Below are positions 27,646-36,715 of a DNA stretch of 64,000 nt, piece by piece; the stretch's first letter is position 1; every line of letters begins with the position of its first letter. This DNA is from Alteromonas confluentis (GTDB lineage: Bacteria > Pseudomonadota > Gammaproteobacteria > Enterobacterales > Alteromonadaceae). The translations under genes were made by a program, and so were the position numbers. Under the pieces are notes generated by a model. It was not told where the DNA came from, made no database searches, and saw only the letters and a list, made by a program, of their open reading frames with translations. Location: contig NZ_MDHN01000005.1 in assembly GCF_001757105.1 (NCBI RefSeq), positions 1 to 64,000 on the forward strand. Reading direction: 5' to 3'.

Positions 27646-28953
27646 ATGCTGAATCGCGTGGCAACACCTTTTGTAAAACTCGTCGAACGCTACCTACCCG
27701 ATCCCTATATCTTCGTTTTATTGCTTACGCTGGTGGTTTTTTCCGCAGCCATGCTAATAGAAGGCCAATCTTTGACCGTGGTTGTCGAACAATGGGGAAG
27801 TGGTTTGTGGGGATTACTCAGTTTTTCCATGCAAATGTTACTGGTTTTAGTAACAGGTTATATGTTGGCAAGCACGCCATTGGTGAAAAAGTGCCTGGAA
27901 AGTCTCGCCGCGCTGGCAAATTCCGCAGGAAAAGCCATTATTCTGGTTACCCTGGTATCGTTAATGGCGAGCTGGCTAAACTGGGGCTTTGGATTAGTGG
28001 TAGGGGCATTATTTGCCAAAGCGCTGGCAAAGCGAATCGAAGTGGATTATCGACTACTGGTTGCCAGTGCGTATTCTGGTTTTGTTGTGTGGCATGGTGG
28101 GCTTGCTGGTTCTGTCCCTTTAACCATTGCCACACCGGGTCATTTTTCTGTAGATCAAATTGGTGTTATTGATACATCAGAAACCATCTTTGCAACCTTT
28201 AATCTTATCCTGGTGGCCATTTTGTTTATCGTCATGCCGTTGGTAAACCGGCTTATGATGCCAAAACCGGAAGATAGCGTGATCGTGCCGGCTGAAATGC
28301 TGGAAGACAAACACACCGTCGATGAAGCCAATACCCGACCCGCAGACAGACTCGAGAACAGTATTATTCTGGCGCAGTTAATTGGCTTCGCGGGAATGGG
28401 ATACTTACTCATGTACTTTATTGGTGGCGGCACGCTAAATCTGAACGTGGTAAATGGCTCGTTTTTGTTTCTGGCTATTATTCTGCACAAAACGCCACGA
28501 CGATTACTATTCAGTTTGCATCAGGCTGTAAAAGGCGGTGCAGGAATTGTTATCCAGTTTCCGTTTTACGCTGGAATCATGGCAGTGATGGTGCAGTCTG
28601 GCTTGGCACAAAGCTTATCAGAATGGTTGATTGGCCTGGCAACAGCCGAATCTCTGCCGGTGTGGAGCTTTATCAGTGCGGGCATTGTGAACATTTTCGT
28701 ACCGTCGGGCGGCGGGCAGTGGGCTGTTCAGGCGCCGGTGGTGCTGCCTGCTGCGCTGGAATTAGGGGCAGATGTCAACCGCGTTGCTATGGGCGTAGCG
28801 TGGGGGGATGCTTGGACCAACCTTATTCAGCCGTTCTGGGCGTTACCTGTATTGGCCATTGCTGGCCTAAAAGCAAAAGACATCATGGGGTTTTGTTTGG
28901 TACAGCTTATTTTAACCGGCGTCATCATTGGGCTGGTACTGCGGTTCGTTTAA
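27646..28953 (+). CDS. atoE: Short-chain fatty acid transporter, AtoE family
   Basis: This 435-residue inner-membrane permease belongs to the AtoE short-chain fatty acid uptake family, with about 10-12 hydrophobic segments. The start PFVKLVERYLPDPYIFVLLLTL, the SLMASWLNWGFGLVVGALFA block, YSGFVVWHGGLAGSVPL and the late PSGGGQWAVQAPVVLPAA motif are family marks. The likely substrates are acetoacetate, butyrate or similar acids. No atoDAB genes are nearby, so the symbol rests on protein similarity only. It is a single-gene unit followed by a hairpin terminator. Confidence 0.85.
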   Translation: MLNRVATPFVKLVERYLPDPYIFVLLLTLVVFSAAMLIEGQSLTVVVEQWGSGLWGLLSFSMQMLLVLVTGYMLASTPLVKKCLESLAALANSAGKAIILVTLVSLMASWLNWGFGLVVGALFAKALAKRIEVDYRLLVASAYSGFVVWHGGLAGSVPLTIATPGHFSVDQIGVIDTSETIFATFNLILVAILFIVMPLVNRLMMPKPEDSVIVPAEMLEDKHTVDEANTRPADRLENSIILAQLIGFAGMGYLLMYFIGGGTLNLNVVNGSFLFLAIILHKTPRRLLFSLHQAVKGGAGIVIQFPFYAGIMAVMVQSGLAQSLSEWLIGLATAESLPVWSFISAGIVNIFVPSGGGQWAVQAPVVLPAALELGADVNRVAMGVAWGDAWTNLIQPFWALPVLAIAGLKAKDIMGFCLVQLILTGVIIGLVLRFV

Positions 28954-28983
28954 AAAAGGGGTTTACTCCAGCCTGTACAAACA

Positions 28984-29009
28984 AAAACACCGCCATCAGG
29001 CGGTGTTTT
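28984..29009. terminator. Bidirectional terminator between atoE and ychF
   Basis: AAAACACCGCC (28984-28994) and GGCGGTGTTTT (28999-29009) form perfect 11-bp arms. Minus-strand readthrough meets TTTTTGTTTG, so it terminates the rplY-pth-ychF operon well. Confidence 0.9.
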
Positions 29010-29030
29010 ACATGTTTATAAAGCTATGCT

Positions 29031-30122
29031 TTATACGTTAAAGCGGAAGTGAATTACGTCACCATCTTTAACGATGTAGTCTTTACCTTCCAGACGCCAT
29101 TTACCGGCATCCTTGGCACCTTGTTCGCCACCAAACTCAATATAGTTATCGTAGCCAACGATTTCAGCGCGGATAAAGCCTTTCTCAAAATCGGTGTGGA
29201 TTTTACCAGCAGCTTGTGGCGCGGTTGAACCTTCAGGGAAAGTCCATGCACGTACTTCTTTTACGCCCGCGGTAAAATACGTTTGCAGAGTTAGCAGGTT
29301 GTAGCCAGCACGAATTACACGATTTAGACCAGGTTCTTCTAATCCCATGTCCTGCATGAATTCTTCACGCTCGTCATCATCCAATTCAGCAATTTCAGCT
29401 TCAATTTCGGCACAAACCGCAACGACTACCGCATTTTCGCCCGCTGCAATTTCTTTCACCTGATCAAGGAATGGATTGTTCTCAAAACCGTCATCGTTCA
29501 CGTTAGCGATGTACATAGTTGGTTTCAGCGTTAACATGTTCATGTAGCTAATCGCTGCCATTTCTTCTTTGGTCAGTTCCAAAGAGCGCAACAGATTACC
29601 TTCGTCCAGATGCGGCTTAATTTTTTCCAGTACTTTTAATTCGTACTTCGCATCGGCATCGCCGCCTTTAGCGCGTTTCGCAACACGATGAATGGCTTTT
29701 TCTGTGGTCTCCAGATCAGCAAGTGCAAGTTCCGTATTAATAACGTCGATATCGTCCTTTGGACTCACCTTACCAGCAACGTGAACAATGTTGTCGTTTT
29801 CAAAGCAACGTACTACGTGGCCAATCGCATCGGTTTCACGGATGTTTGCCAGGAATTTGTTACCTAAACCTTCACCTTTCGATGCACCTTCAACCAGACC
29901 CGCAATATCGACGAATTCCATGGTAGTAGGAATAACACGTTGGGGATTCACAATCTCTGCCAGCTTATCTAAACGCAGATCCGGTACGGGTACGACACCT
30001 GTATTCGGTTCAATTGTACAGAACGGAAAGTTCGCCGCTTCAATGCCGGCTTTGGTAAGAGCGTTGAACAGGGTAGATTTACCCACATTTGGCAGACCAA
30101 CGATGCCACATTTAAAACCCAT
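29031..30122 (-). CDS. ychF: Redox-regulated ATPase YchF (Obg-like)
   Basis: YchF is a TRAFAC-class P-loop protein (OLA1 family) that prefers ATP and is linked to ribosomes and oxidative stress control. The 363 residues equal the E. coli length. Walker A GLPNVGKS lies at residues 8-15, followed by the G2/G3 region [19 protein letters not shown], a coiled-coil insertion and a C-terminal TGS domain. It is the last gene of rplY-pth-ychF, 23 nt after pth; the pth-ychF pair is conserved in gammaproteobacteria. Confidence 0.97.
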   Translation of the reverse strand: MGFKCGIVGLPNVGKSTLFNALTKAGIEAANFPFCTIEPNTGVVPVPDLRLDKLAEIVNPQRVIPTTMEFVDIAGLVEGASKGEGLGNKFLANIRETDAIGHVVRCFENDNIVHVAGKVSPKDDIDVINTELALADLETTEKAIHRVAKRAKGGDADAKYELKVLEKIKPHLDEGNLLRSLELTKEEMAAISYMNMLTLKPTMYIANVNDDGFENNPFLDQVKEIAAGENAVVVAVCAEIEAEIAELDDDEREEFMQDMGLEEPGLNRVIRAGYNLLTLQTYFTAGVKEVRAWTFPEGSTAPQAAGKIHTDFEKGFIRAEIVGYDNYIEFGGEQGAKDAGKWRLEGKDYIVKDGDVIHFRFNV

Positions 30123-30145
30123 GTGCTGGACCCTTGTTTGGTTGA

Positions 30146-30742
30146 TTAGCCCTGAACGTCAGCTTTAAAACTATGCAGTCGGTTCTGAGCTTGCTTTAAG
30201 TCGTTTTTGATTAGCATTTCTGTACACCGGACAGCTTCATCAATGACATCATCGATGGCGGTTTTTTCATTTGCCGGTGGTTTGCCAAGTACATGGCCGG
30301 TTACTTTACTTTTATGGCCCGGATGACCGATGCCAATGCGTAAACGTAAGAAATCTTTATTATTGCCCATTCTGGCGACGATATCTCGAATTCCATTTTG
30401 ACTGGAACTACCACCCATTTTGTATTTGGCAATACCAGGGGGTAAATCGAGTTCGTCGAAAGCAACCAACATATTCTCTGCGGGGATGCGATAAAAGTTT
30501 GCCATCGCAGCAACGGCCTGACCACTTTTATTCATAAAAGTTGTAGGGTAGAGCAGACGAATATCTTGTGTGCCTATGGTAATACGGCCAGTTAAACCGT
30601 AAAACTTATTTTCGGGCGTGAGGGAGGTATTGAAACGTGCCGCCAGTTCATTAAGAAACCAGACGCCAGCGTTGTGTCGCGTGTTTTCATATTCTGGGCC
30701 TGGATTTCCCAGGCCCACAATCAGACGAATATCTGATGACAA
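30146..30742 (-). CDS. pth: Peptidyl-tRNA hydrolase with unusual substrate loop
   Basis: Pth recycles peptidyl-tRNAs released prematurely from ribosomes by cleaving the ester bond. The 198-residue protein keeps the Asn of [15 protein letters not shown], catalytic H23, the Asn of TFMNKSG and D96 of DELDLPPG. The loop that reads GGGHGGHNG in E. coli is here GGSSSQNG: one residue shorter, with the first His lost and the second replaced by Gln (Q115, N116 kept). The rest of the fold is normal, so I treat it as functional. It follows rplY by 5 nt, which is close enough for coupled expression. Confidence 0.95.
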   Translation of the reverse strand: MSSDIRLIVGLGNPGPEYENTRHNAGVWFLNELAARFNTSLTPENKFYGLTGRITIGTQDIRLLYPTTFMNKSGQAVAAMANFYRIPAENMLVAFDELDLPPGIAKYKMGGSSSQNGIRDIVARMGNNKDFLRLRIGIGHPGHKSKVTGHVLGKPPANEKTAIDDVIDEAVRCTEMLIKNDLKQAQNRLHSFKADVQG

Positions 30743-30747
30743 GCTGA

Positions 30748-31383
30748 TTATTCCTCAGCTGTGCCTTCTTCGCCTTCGTCATCGCTGCTTTCAACAGAAG
30801 CGCGTGAAGGCTTGATGGTAACAACGGCCAGGTTGTGCGCGTCGTCGCCTTTCGCCAGTTCTACAGAGCTAACGCCAGCAGGCAGAGTCAGGTCAGACAG
30901 GTGCAGAGTGGTTTCCATGTCCAGTTCAGCCATGTCTACTTCAACGAACTCAGGCAGGTCTTTAGGCAGACAAGTAACTTCAATTTCAGTTACCAGGTGC
31001 TCTGCGATACCGCCAGCTTTGATTGCTGCGTTTTTGTCTTCATTGATGAAATGAACAGGAACGCTAGTGTGCAGCTCTTCACCCGCGATAACACGTTGGA
31101 AATCGATGTGAGTGATTTTAGGCTTATACGGGTGACGTTGCATGTCTTTAACTAACGCTTCAACTTTCTGACCGTCGATGTTCAGAGTCAGAACGTGAGA
31201 GTAGAACGCTTCAAAATCAGCAGCGTTGTTTACTTTGTTGTGCTCAAGAGTCAGTGCAACAGGGGCTTCTTCGCCACCGTACAGGATGGCAGGAACTTTG
31301 TCAGCATGACGCAGGCGGCGGCTCGCACCTTTCCCCAGGTCAGTACGTACTACTGCATCCAGGTTAAAAATACCTTCAGACAT
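30748..31383 (-). CDS. rplY: 50S ribosomal protein L25, CTC type
   Basis: The 211-residue protein has an N-terminal L25 domain (about 1-95) that binds 5S rRNA and the C-terminal beta domain of the general stress protein CTC family (about 100-185), ending in an acidic tail ([13 protein letters not shown]). It is the long form of L25; E. coli has only the first domain. It heads the rplY-pth-ychF operon from a good promoter. Confidence 0.96.
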   Translation of the reverse strand: MSEGIFNLDAVVRTDLGKGASRRLRHADKVPAILYGGEEAPVALTLEHNKVNNAADFEAFYSHVLTLNIDGQKVEALVKDMQRHPYKPKITHIDFQRVIAGEELHTSVPVHFINEDKNAAIKAGGIAEHLVTEIEVTCLPKDLPEFVEVDMAELDMETTLHLSDLTLPAGVSSVELAKGDDAHNLAVVTIKPSRASVESSDDEGEEGTAEE

Positions 31384-31486
31384 TGAAATGTCTCCAAAAA
31401 TTTAAGTTTATCGTTTGTGAGTTTTTGCGACCAAAACTCACGCGTATCTGGCATTTCTGCCAGGCCCCGAAATAAAAGGGCGGCGA

Positions 31487-31515
31487 ATTCTACCACTGCA
31501 CCCTCCGAGTTACAA
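31487..31515 (-). promoter_or_regulatory. Promoter of rplY-pth-ychF
   Basis: On the minus strand TTGTAA (31515-31510) and TAGAAT (31492-31487) have a 17-bp spacer, followed by a GC-rich discriminator (TCGCCGCCC). Confidence 0.7.
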
Positions 31516-31529
31516 ACTTAAATGTGACA

Positions 31530-31934
31530 TTACATGAGGCTTGTGCCGGGTTTGCGCGGGATGGGCATAACTTCACTGTCGTCAGCACTAAGTACTTCCT
31601 GAATTTGCATGACTTTACCAAACTGGGTGATGGTCATGACATCCATGGGGACGGCAGTGACTACCAAACGCATACCATTTTGACGGTAGTGCTTATCGAG
31701 GCCTCGAAGGGTATATTTTTCGCCATTGTCTGCGATGAAGCCCAGGAAACCGCCTTCCATGTCCTGATACTGAAGCTGACCACTGATTTTAGAGAGGTTT
31801 TTATTTGTCGCTTCCGTCATTTTACTCTCCTCAACATTAGTCTTCGTTGAAACAGGCTCGCTGACTGATGCAGTGGTATCACTGCAAGCGGCGCAGGTAA
31901 CAAAAACCGCAATCATCACAATCTGACGAATCAT
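31530..31934 (-). CDS. Putative small lipoprotein of unknown function
   Basis: This 134-residue protein has a short hydrophobic leader ending in CAAC (C17), which is a weak lipobox, followed by a Ser/Thr/Glu-rich linker. The remaining domain (about 45-125) looks like a small beta-rich fold (ISGQLQYQDMEGGFLGFIADNGEKYTLRGL), reminiscent of OB-like secreted proteins, but I do not recognise a family. AAGGA stands 6 nt before the ATG at 31934. This site falls inside a long inverted repeat (31938-32039) that could close the ribosome site. Confidence 0.7.
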   Translation of the reverse strand: MIRQIVMIAVFVTCAACSDTTASVSEPVSTKTNVEESKMTEATNKNLSKISGQLQYQDMEGGFLGFIADNGEKYTLRGLDKHYRQNGMRLVVTAVPMDVMTITQFGKVMQIQEVLSADDSEVMPIPRKPGTSLM

Positions 31935-31937
31935 AGT

Positions 31938-32039
31938 GCATCCTTAACAACAATCTCAAAAAGGTCATTGTGCCGTGTAAAGCCTGAACGGACAATGAAT
32001 GAACATACTTGCTTTTCAATTTTTCAGGCTTAAGGATGC
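31938..32039 (-). repeat. Nested inverted repeats covering the ribosome site of the lipoprotein gene
   Basis: GCATCCTTAA (31938-31947) is perfectly complementary to TTAAGGATGC (32030-32039). Nested inside, AAGCCTGAA (31980-31988) is perfectly complementary to TTCAGGCTT (32023-32031). In the minus-strand transcript the outer pair would hide the AAGGA of the downstream gene. It may be a cis-regulatory RNA or a small inverted-repeat element. Confidence 0.65.
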
Positions 32040-32126
32040 CCTCCCAGATAAAAAGAGTATGCTAACGGGTAAGGAAAACGTTATTTAGCAGAATGGACAC
32101 ACGGCCTTTTTCGTGACTGCTGGCTA

Positions 32127-32597
32127 TCAGGGGAATTTGAATCTGCGACCCACAACAGCGATTACATCGTTGCCGGTACACTGATCTTTGGTAGCAAGTA
32201 CAGAATCGCCACAGTTACCATTGCCGTTCTCAAGGCAAAACTCAAACCGGGTCTGAAACTTTAGCGGTGCCTGAAAAGCTGTTTCGCTAACACTTTGCCA
32301 TTTCCATCGGCTAACTACTTTGCTGGCTTCCCGCGCAAAATCCTTATTTGTTGCGCTGACAACTTCAACCGCAGTGACTTCTCTGTCTGTTCCGACAACA
32401 TATTCAATAGTGGCGCATCCTTCCCTACCGTATATTGCTTGCTGTTTGGGGTATCTGGGCGGGAAACGCTTTAAATCTGCCAGAGATGATTCTTTCGCAG
32501 AAGTGCCAGTTGCATGACTACTTACTTCACTGCTACTGTCCGTAGCGCTACAACCCGCCAGTAAACCTAACAGTGAAGCCGCAATAACATATCTCAT
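32127..32597 (-). CDS. TonB C-terminal-like lipoprotein
   Basis: The 156-residue protein has a lipoprotein signal peptide with lipobox LAGC (C16), a polar linker, and a domain like the TonB C-terminus: FPPRYPKQQAIYGREGCATIEYVVGTDREVTAVEVVSATN and SRWKW. It lacks a proline-rich spanning region and a membrane anchor helix, so it is not a classical TonB. It may act at the outer membrane or in the periplasm with an unknown partner. AAGGAG precedes the ATG by 6-7 nt. Four extra Cys residues lie in the C-terminal part. Confidence 0.75.
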   Translation of the reverse strand: MRYVIAASLLGLLAGCSATDSSSEVSSHATGTSAKESSLADLKRFPPRYPKQQAIYGREGCATIEYVVGTDREVTAVEVVSATNKDFAREASKVVSRWKWQSVSETAFQAPLKFQTRFEFCLENGNGNCGDSVLATKDQCTGNDVIAVVGRRFKFP

Positions 32598-32692
32598 TAA
32601 TTCTCCTTATTAATGTTTCTGTCGTTATCTTTGATTATTATCTTATCGTTTTTTGTTGCTTTCTTTCCAACATACAAAAGAGAAAGCTGTAT

Positions 32693-33859
32693 TTAAAACA
32701 CCGATGGATCTTCACCGTGCCATAAATCTAAATCCGCTAGTATCTGGAACACTGGATAGGTGAGGGCATTCGTATCAAGTGAGTTACTGTTGCACATGGC
32801 AACCACGGAAGTGTGTGTATCTGGTCGGCGAATGAAACTGGTACTTGTTCCGAGCCAGCCACCGTTGTGGAAGTAATAGCGGCCGTCTGTGTATTGACCA
32901 TTGGCGTAGTACCATTTGTGTTCATCGCGATCGGGGAAATCGCCGTTGGGTGTATTCATTAATGCGATAAGCTCGGCGGGCTTTTTACCTAAAATTGGAT
33001 TGCTAAACTGGTTGTTCCACAAACGCATATCTTCAAGGGTAGTAAATAAGCCACCATCCCCGGTCACATAGAGGTTTGTCATATTGACTTCAAGTTTCGC
33101 TTTTCCGCTTGTTTCGTTTTTTGTGCTGATGTAGCCGTAAGCTCTGTGTGGAATGACTTCACGTTTATCATCAGCAAAGAAGGTGTGTTTCATTCCTAAA
33201 GGGGTGAAGATTCGGGCGGTGGTAAATGCTCTGAATGTTTGGCCACTCACATTTTCAACCAGTAAGGTCAGAAGGTTGTAAGCGAAATTGCTGTAGCGCT
33301 GTTCCTTTTCCGGTGCAGTAAGCAAAGGTAACGTCTTGAGTAAGTCATAGTATTCATCGTTGGAGAGATAATCCTCATCACCGAGTCTGAAAGGCTTACC
33401 GGATACGGAATGTAATGGTTCGGACAGCAATTCGTTCAGCGTGTCATAGTCGCCCATACCGGCAAAATGCCCCAACATGGCGTTGATAGTGACTTCGTGC
33501 TGGTACTCATAGAGATCCGGAATGTACTTACGGATGTCGTCATCAAGATTGATTGATCCATCATCGGCCAGAAGTAAAACTGCCATAGCAGTAAACTGTT
33601 TCGATACCGATGCCATTCTGAAGCGAGTAGCTGCTGAAATGGGCACGCTGTGTTCAACGTTGGCCAGCCCGTAATGCTTTTGGAAAATAAATTCCCCTTG
33701 CTGAATGATACCCACAGAACATCCCGGACCGCTCGGTTCTATCATTGCTGTGGCAATGGCATCCATTTTTACTTCCAGTTGCCTGAGCACATCTTCCGCA
33801 TTACTTTGAAAGCTGGGTATGCACAGGGCTAGCGGCAACAAGACTTTGTTTAATTTCAT
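32693..33859 (-). CDS. Exported serine hydrolase, beta-lactamase class C-like family
   Basis: The product from the ATG at 33859 has 388 residues; an in-frame ATG four codons upstream is also possible. A signal peptide (KVLLPLALCIPSFQSNA) precedes the beta-lactamase/transpeptidase-like domain. The SxxK motif is S84-V-S-K87, the YxN motif is YSN, and HNGG near residue 330 stands for the KTG box. The family includes esterases and peptidases (D-aminopeptidase, LACTB-like); a true beta-lactamase is not implied. The gene lies alone between a small lipoprotein and prs. Confidence 0.85.
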   Translation of the reverse strand: MKLNKVLLPLALCIPSFQSNAEDVLRQLEVKMDAIATAMIEPSGPGCSVGIIQQGEFIFQKHYGLANVEHSVPISAATRFRMASVSKQFTAMAVLLLADDGSINLDDDIRKYIPDLYEYQHEVTINAMLGHFAGMGDYDTLNELLSEPLHSVSGKPFRLGDEDYLSNDEYYDLLKTLPLLTAPEKEQRYSNFAYNLLTLLVENVSGQTFRAFTTARIFTPLGMKHTFFADDKREVIPHRAYGYISTKNETSGKAKLEVNMTNLYVTGDGGLFTTLEDMRLWNNQFSNPILGKKPAELIALMNTPNGDFPDRDEHKWYYANGQYTDGRYYFHNGGWLGTSTSFIRRPDTHTSVVAMCNSNSLDTNALTYPVFQILADLDLWHGEDPSVF

Positions 33860-33991
33860 GACGATATCCATATCAGTATTCGATTTCTACCGTAACATAG
33901 TCGGCAATCAACCTTTAAGTGTTAACACAGAAAAAACAATGAATTACCTGTTGCTTATCTGGAAATTCCTAATCGCTGCTTAAAGTAAAAA

Positions 33992-34019
33992 AAAGCCGGC
34001 GCATTGCTGCGCCGGCTTT
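33992..34019 (-). terminator. Terminator of the lolB-ispE-tRNA-prs operon
   Basis: AAAGCCGGCGCA (33992-34003) and TGCGCCGGCTTT (34008-34019) are perfect 12-bp arms; a run of eight T follows on the minus strand. It lies 25 nt after the prs stop. Confidence 0.95.
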
Positions 34020-34043
34020 GGATAGGTTGAATCGAGTTGTGTA

Positions 34044-34991
34044 TCAGTATTCGAACATTGCCGAAATAGATTCTTCATTGCTGATACGGCGAATGGTTTC
34101 CGCCAGCATTTCAGAAAGCGTAAGTTGCTTAACCTTACCTGTGGCTTTCATGTCTTTCGACAGTGGAATGCTGTCGGTAATGATGATTTCATCAATGACA
34201 GATTCTTTCAGGTTTTTCGGCGCGTTGCCTGAGAAAATGGCGTGAGTAGCGTAGGCATACACTTTTCGCGCACCATGGTTTTTCAGTGCTTCCGCAGCTT
34301 TTGCTAGTGTACCGCCGGTGTCGATCATGTCATCTACGATGATACAGTCGCGGCCGTTAACGTCACCGATAATGTTCATAACCTGAGACACATTGGCTTT
34401 TGGACGACGCTTATCGATAATGGCCAAATCGGCATCGTTCAGCAGTTTTGCTGTTGCGCGGGCACGCACAACACCGCCGATGTCTGGAGATACTACGATT
34501 GGGTCTACAAAATCACGCTGCACCATATCGGCAAGCAGGATTGGGGTACCGAATGCGTTGTCTACAGGCACATCGAAGAAGCCCTGGATTTGCTCGGCGT
34601 GTAAATCGATGGTCAAAACGCGGTCAACACCCACGTTAGACAAGAAGTCTGCAACAACACGAGCGGTAATTGGCACACGAGCAGAACGTACACGACGGTC
34701 TTGTCTAGCATAACCAAAGTAAGGGATAACAGCGGTGATACGACCGGCTGATGCGCGACGCAGGGCGTCAATCATCACGATCAGTTCCATCAGGTTGTCG
34801 TTGGTTGGTGCACAGGTAGACTGGATAATAAAAACGTCCGAGCCACGGACGTTTTCATGAATTTCTACGCTGATTTCACCGTCGCTAAAGCGACCAACAC
34901 TGGCGTTACCAAGTTTAGTATAAAGGCGTTCGGCGACTTTATGGGCAAGTTCCGGGACAGCATTGCCTGCAAAGAGCTTCATATCTGGCAC
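34044..34991 (-). CDS. prs: Ribose-phosphate pyrophosphokinase
   Basis: Prs makes PRPP from ribose 5-phosphate and ATP for nucleotide, His and Trp synthesis. The GTG start at 34991 follows GAGG by about 8 nt, begins (V)PDMKLFAGN as in E. coli, and gives 315 residues, the E. coli length. The ATP-binding flexible-loop region ([19 protein letters not shown]), the [11 protein letters not shown] region and the PRPP loop DDMIDTGGT are all present. A longer frame reaches back through the upstream tRNA gene but is an artefact of the open tRNA sequence. Confidence 0.97.
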   Translation of the reverse strand: MPDMKLFAGNAVPELAHKVAERLYTKLGNASVGRFSDGEISVEIHENVRGSDVFIIQSTCAPTNDNLMELIVMIDALRRASAGRITAVIPYFGYARQDRRVRSARVPITARVVADFLSNVGVDRVLTIDLHAEQIQGFFDVPVDNAFGTPILLADMVQRDFVDPIVVSPDIGGVVRARATAKLLNDADLAIIDKRRPKANVSQVMNIIGDVNGRDCIIVDDMIDTGGTLAKAAEALKNHGARKVYAYATHAIFSGNAPKNLKESVIDEIIITDSIPLSKDMKATGKVKQLTLSEMLAETIRRISNEESISAMFEY

Positions 34992-35022
34992 AAGTGTTTC
35001 CTCAGTGCATTGATAAAGGTGG

Positions 35023-35098
35023 TGGCTGGGGTAGCTGGACTCGAACCAACGGATGGCGGGATCAAAACCCGCTGCCTTACCAACTTGGCTATACCCCA
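35023..35098 (-). tRNA. tRNA-Gln (anticodon UUG), copy 3
   Basis: A 76-nt tRNA with encoded CCA lies between ispE and prs. It differs from copies 1 and 2 by one compensating pair in the T stem (A-T replaced by T-A). It is probably processed from the lolB-ispE-prs transcript. Confidence 0.98.
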
Positions 35099-35126
35099 AA
35101 AATTTAATTCATGTCCGATGCTTCGT

Positions 35127-35969
35127 TCACGGTTTTAGTTTTTGTAATAAGGGCGAGGTGTTTACACCTTTAGCAACAAAACCAGTCCATTTTCCGGGCA
35201 AGGTATCAAGAACACGCCTGGCTGAAATTTCATCACTAAATATAGCAAATACACACGCGCCTGTGCCCGTCATCCGCGACGGGGCGAATTGTAGCAACCA
35301 CTGTAATAATAATGCAACTTCGGGATGGCGATCACAGACAATTGTCTGACAATCATTGTGTGTTGCATCAAAAGTATAATTGTCCCACTCAATGGCCGGT
35401 GTGTTGCGGGGCAGGGATGATTCGCGGAAAATATCGGCAGTACCTACGTGAATACCCGGGTTAACAACCAAATACCATTGTTCGTTAAGTTCTGTGGCAG
35501 TAATTGCCTCGCCAACACCACCTGCAAAACTGGTGTGACCTTCCACGAATATGGGGACATCTGCACCTAACTTGAGGCCTAATGCTGCTAATTCACTGGT
35601 ATCCAGTTTGCAATTCCAAAGCGCGTTCAATGCCACAAGTACCGTTGCAGCGTTTGAAGAACCGCCTCCAATACCACCGCCCATGGGAAGGTTTTTTCGC
35701 AAAAATATATTTACGCCGCGATTAATACCACAGTGCTCTCTTAATAATTTTGCCGCTTTGATGATCAGATTATCTTCGTCATTCACACCGGGAATTGACG
35801 GTGACAGCGTGATGTCATTCGACGACACCAACTCAAACGCCAGTTCATCGCCACGGTCAAGAATTTGAAATAATGTCTGCAATTGGTGATAACCATTCTC
35901 GTATCGGCCAAGAATATGCAGGAAAAGGTTAAGTTTCGCAGGACTGGGCCACCAGTCATAAGATTGCAT
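35127..35969 (-). CDS. ispE: 4-diphosphocytidyl-2-C-methyl-D-erythritol kinase
   Basis: IspE is a GHMP-family kinase of the MEP isoprenoid pathway. From the ATG at 35969, which overlaps the lolB stop (TAATG), it has 280 residues (E. coli 283); an in-frame ATG at 35984 would add five. The start region WPSPAKLNLFLHI and the ATP loop LPMGGGIGGGSSNAATVL are diagnostic, and the C-terminal MTGTGACVFA motif is present. It follows lolB and precedes tRNA-Gln and prs, a conserved order. Confidence 0.95.
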   Translation of the reverse strand: MQSYDWWPSPAKLNLFLHILGRYENGYHQLQTLFQILDRGDELAFELVSSNDITLSPSIPGVNDEDNLIIKAAKLLREHCGINRGVNIFLRKNLPMGGGIGGGSSNAATVLVALNALWNCKLDTSELAALGLKLGADVPIFVEGHTSFAGGVGEAITATELNEQWYLVVNPGIHVGTADIFRESSLPRNTPAIEWDNYTFDATHNDCQTIVCDRHPEVALLLQWLLQFAPSRMTGTGACVFAIFSDEISARRVLDTLPGKWTGFVAKGVNTSPLLQKLKP

Positions 35970-36574
35970 TACTGTATTGTCCATTCATCAATTCGGATTT
36001 TAATCAGCATTTTACTGTTGTTCGTTTGGGTAAGGGTTAGCTGGTGAGGTAACCAAATGCCATCGACATTACCGTAGTTACTGTAAATCACTTTCCAGTT
36101 GCCACAATTATCACAGGCCGGAAACAGCGATGCCAGCAGTTGTTTGTCGTTCAGTTGGTAGTCATCGCCTGCTAGAGGTAAGCCTTTTATCCAGTTGAGC
36201 AACCGATTCACCGGAATGTCCCAACCTGTTGTTTGATAAATAAGGCGAGACGGATTGGTATCCTCATAATGCTTATCATCGGCTTCAAGGCTCGCCATGC
36301 CATCGTTCACTGATAAAGTAGCCAATGTGATTCCCAGCATATTGGTTAATCGGAAATCAAAATCGGGTGCATCAGTTTTCCAGTTTAAATGGGCACTCAC
36401 GGCTTCTTTGTCGTTTCGAATAGCCATCTTCCCTTTTATCTGCCAGTGCTCCACGGTTTTTAGTTGTTGCAGCTGCGAAGGCAGGTTAACCGCGGTTTCC
36501 GGGCCGTCGGGTAAAGTGGTACAGGCAGAAAGGGCGAGAAAAAATATCGCCAGTGTAATTATTCGCCAAAACAT
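35969..36574 (-). CDS. lolB: Outer-membrane lipoprotein receptor LolB
   Basis: LolB accepts lipoproteins from LolA and inserts them in the outer membrane. The 201-residue precursor has a signal peptide with lipobox LSAC (C18). The mature part has the LolB features WQIKGKMAIR, SAHLNWK, the exposed hydrophobic loop with LLNWIKGLPL, and W-L-P near the end. It is divergent from hemA as in E. coli. Confidence 0.93.
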   Translation of the reverse strand: MFWRIITLAIFFLALSACTTLPDGPETAVNLPSQLQQLKTVEHWQIKGKMAIRNDKEAVSAHLNWKTDAPDFDFRLTNMLGITLATLSVNDGMASLEADDKHYEDTNPSRLIYQTTGWDIPVNRLLNWIKGLPLAGDDYQLNDKQLLASLFPACDNCGNWKVIYSNYGNVDGIWLPHQLTLTQTNNSKMLIKIRIDEWTIQ

Positions 36575-36656
36575 AAAAGAGTATGATCCCCTGCAAAAAA
36601 GAGTCGCGAATGTGGCAAATCAACCACAACTAATGGGAACACAGTTTCAGGAGTAC

Positions 36657-36685
36657 TTTCAATCATTTTGCGTTTTTCGTACAAT
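36657..36685 (+). promoter_or_regulatory. Promoter of hemA-prfA-prmC
   Basis: TTTCAA (36657-36662) and TACAAT (36680-36685) have a 17-bp spacer. Transcription would start about 25 nt before the hemA ATG at 36716. Confidence 0.6.
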
Positions 36686-36715
36686 GCCGCTCCATTGATG
36701 CCACCATGAATTTCA

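Noticed and set aside
34992..35099. An N-terminal extension of prs reaching into the tRNA-Gln gene
   Set aside because: The extension translates the tRNA; the GTG at 34991 with GAGG upstream matches the known Prs N-terminus and length.
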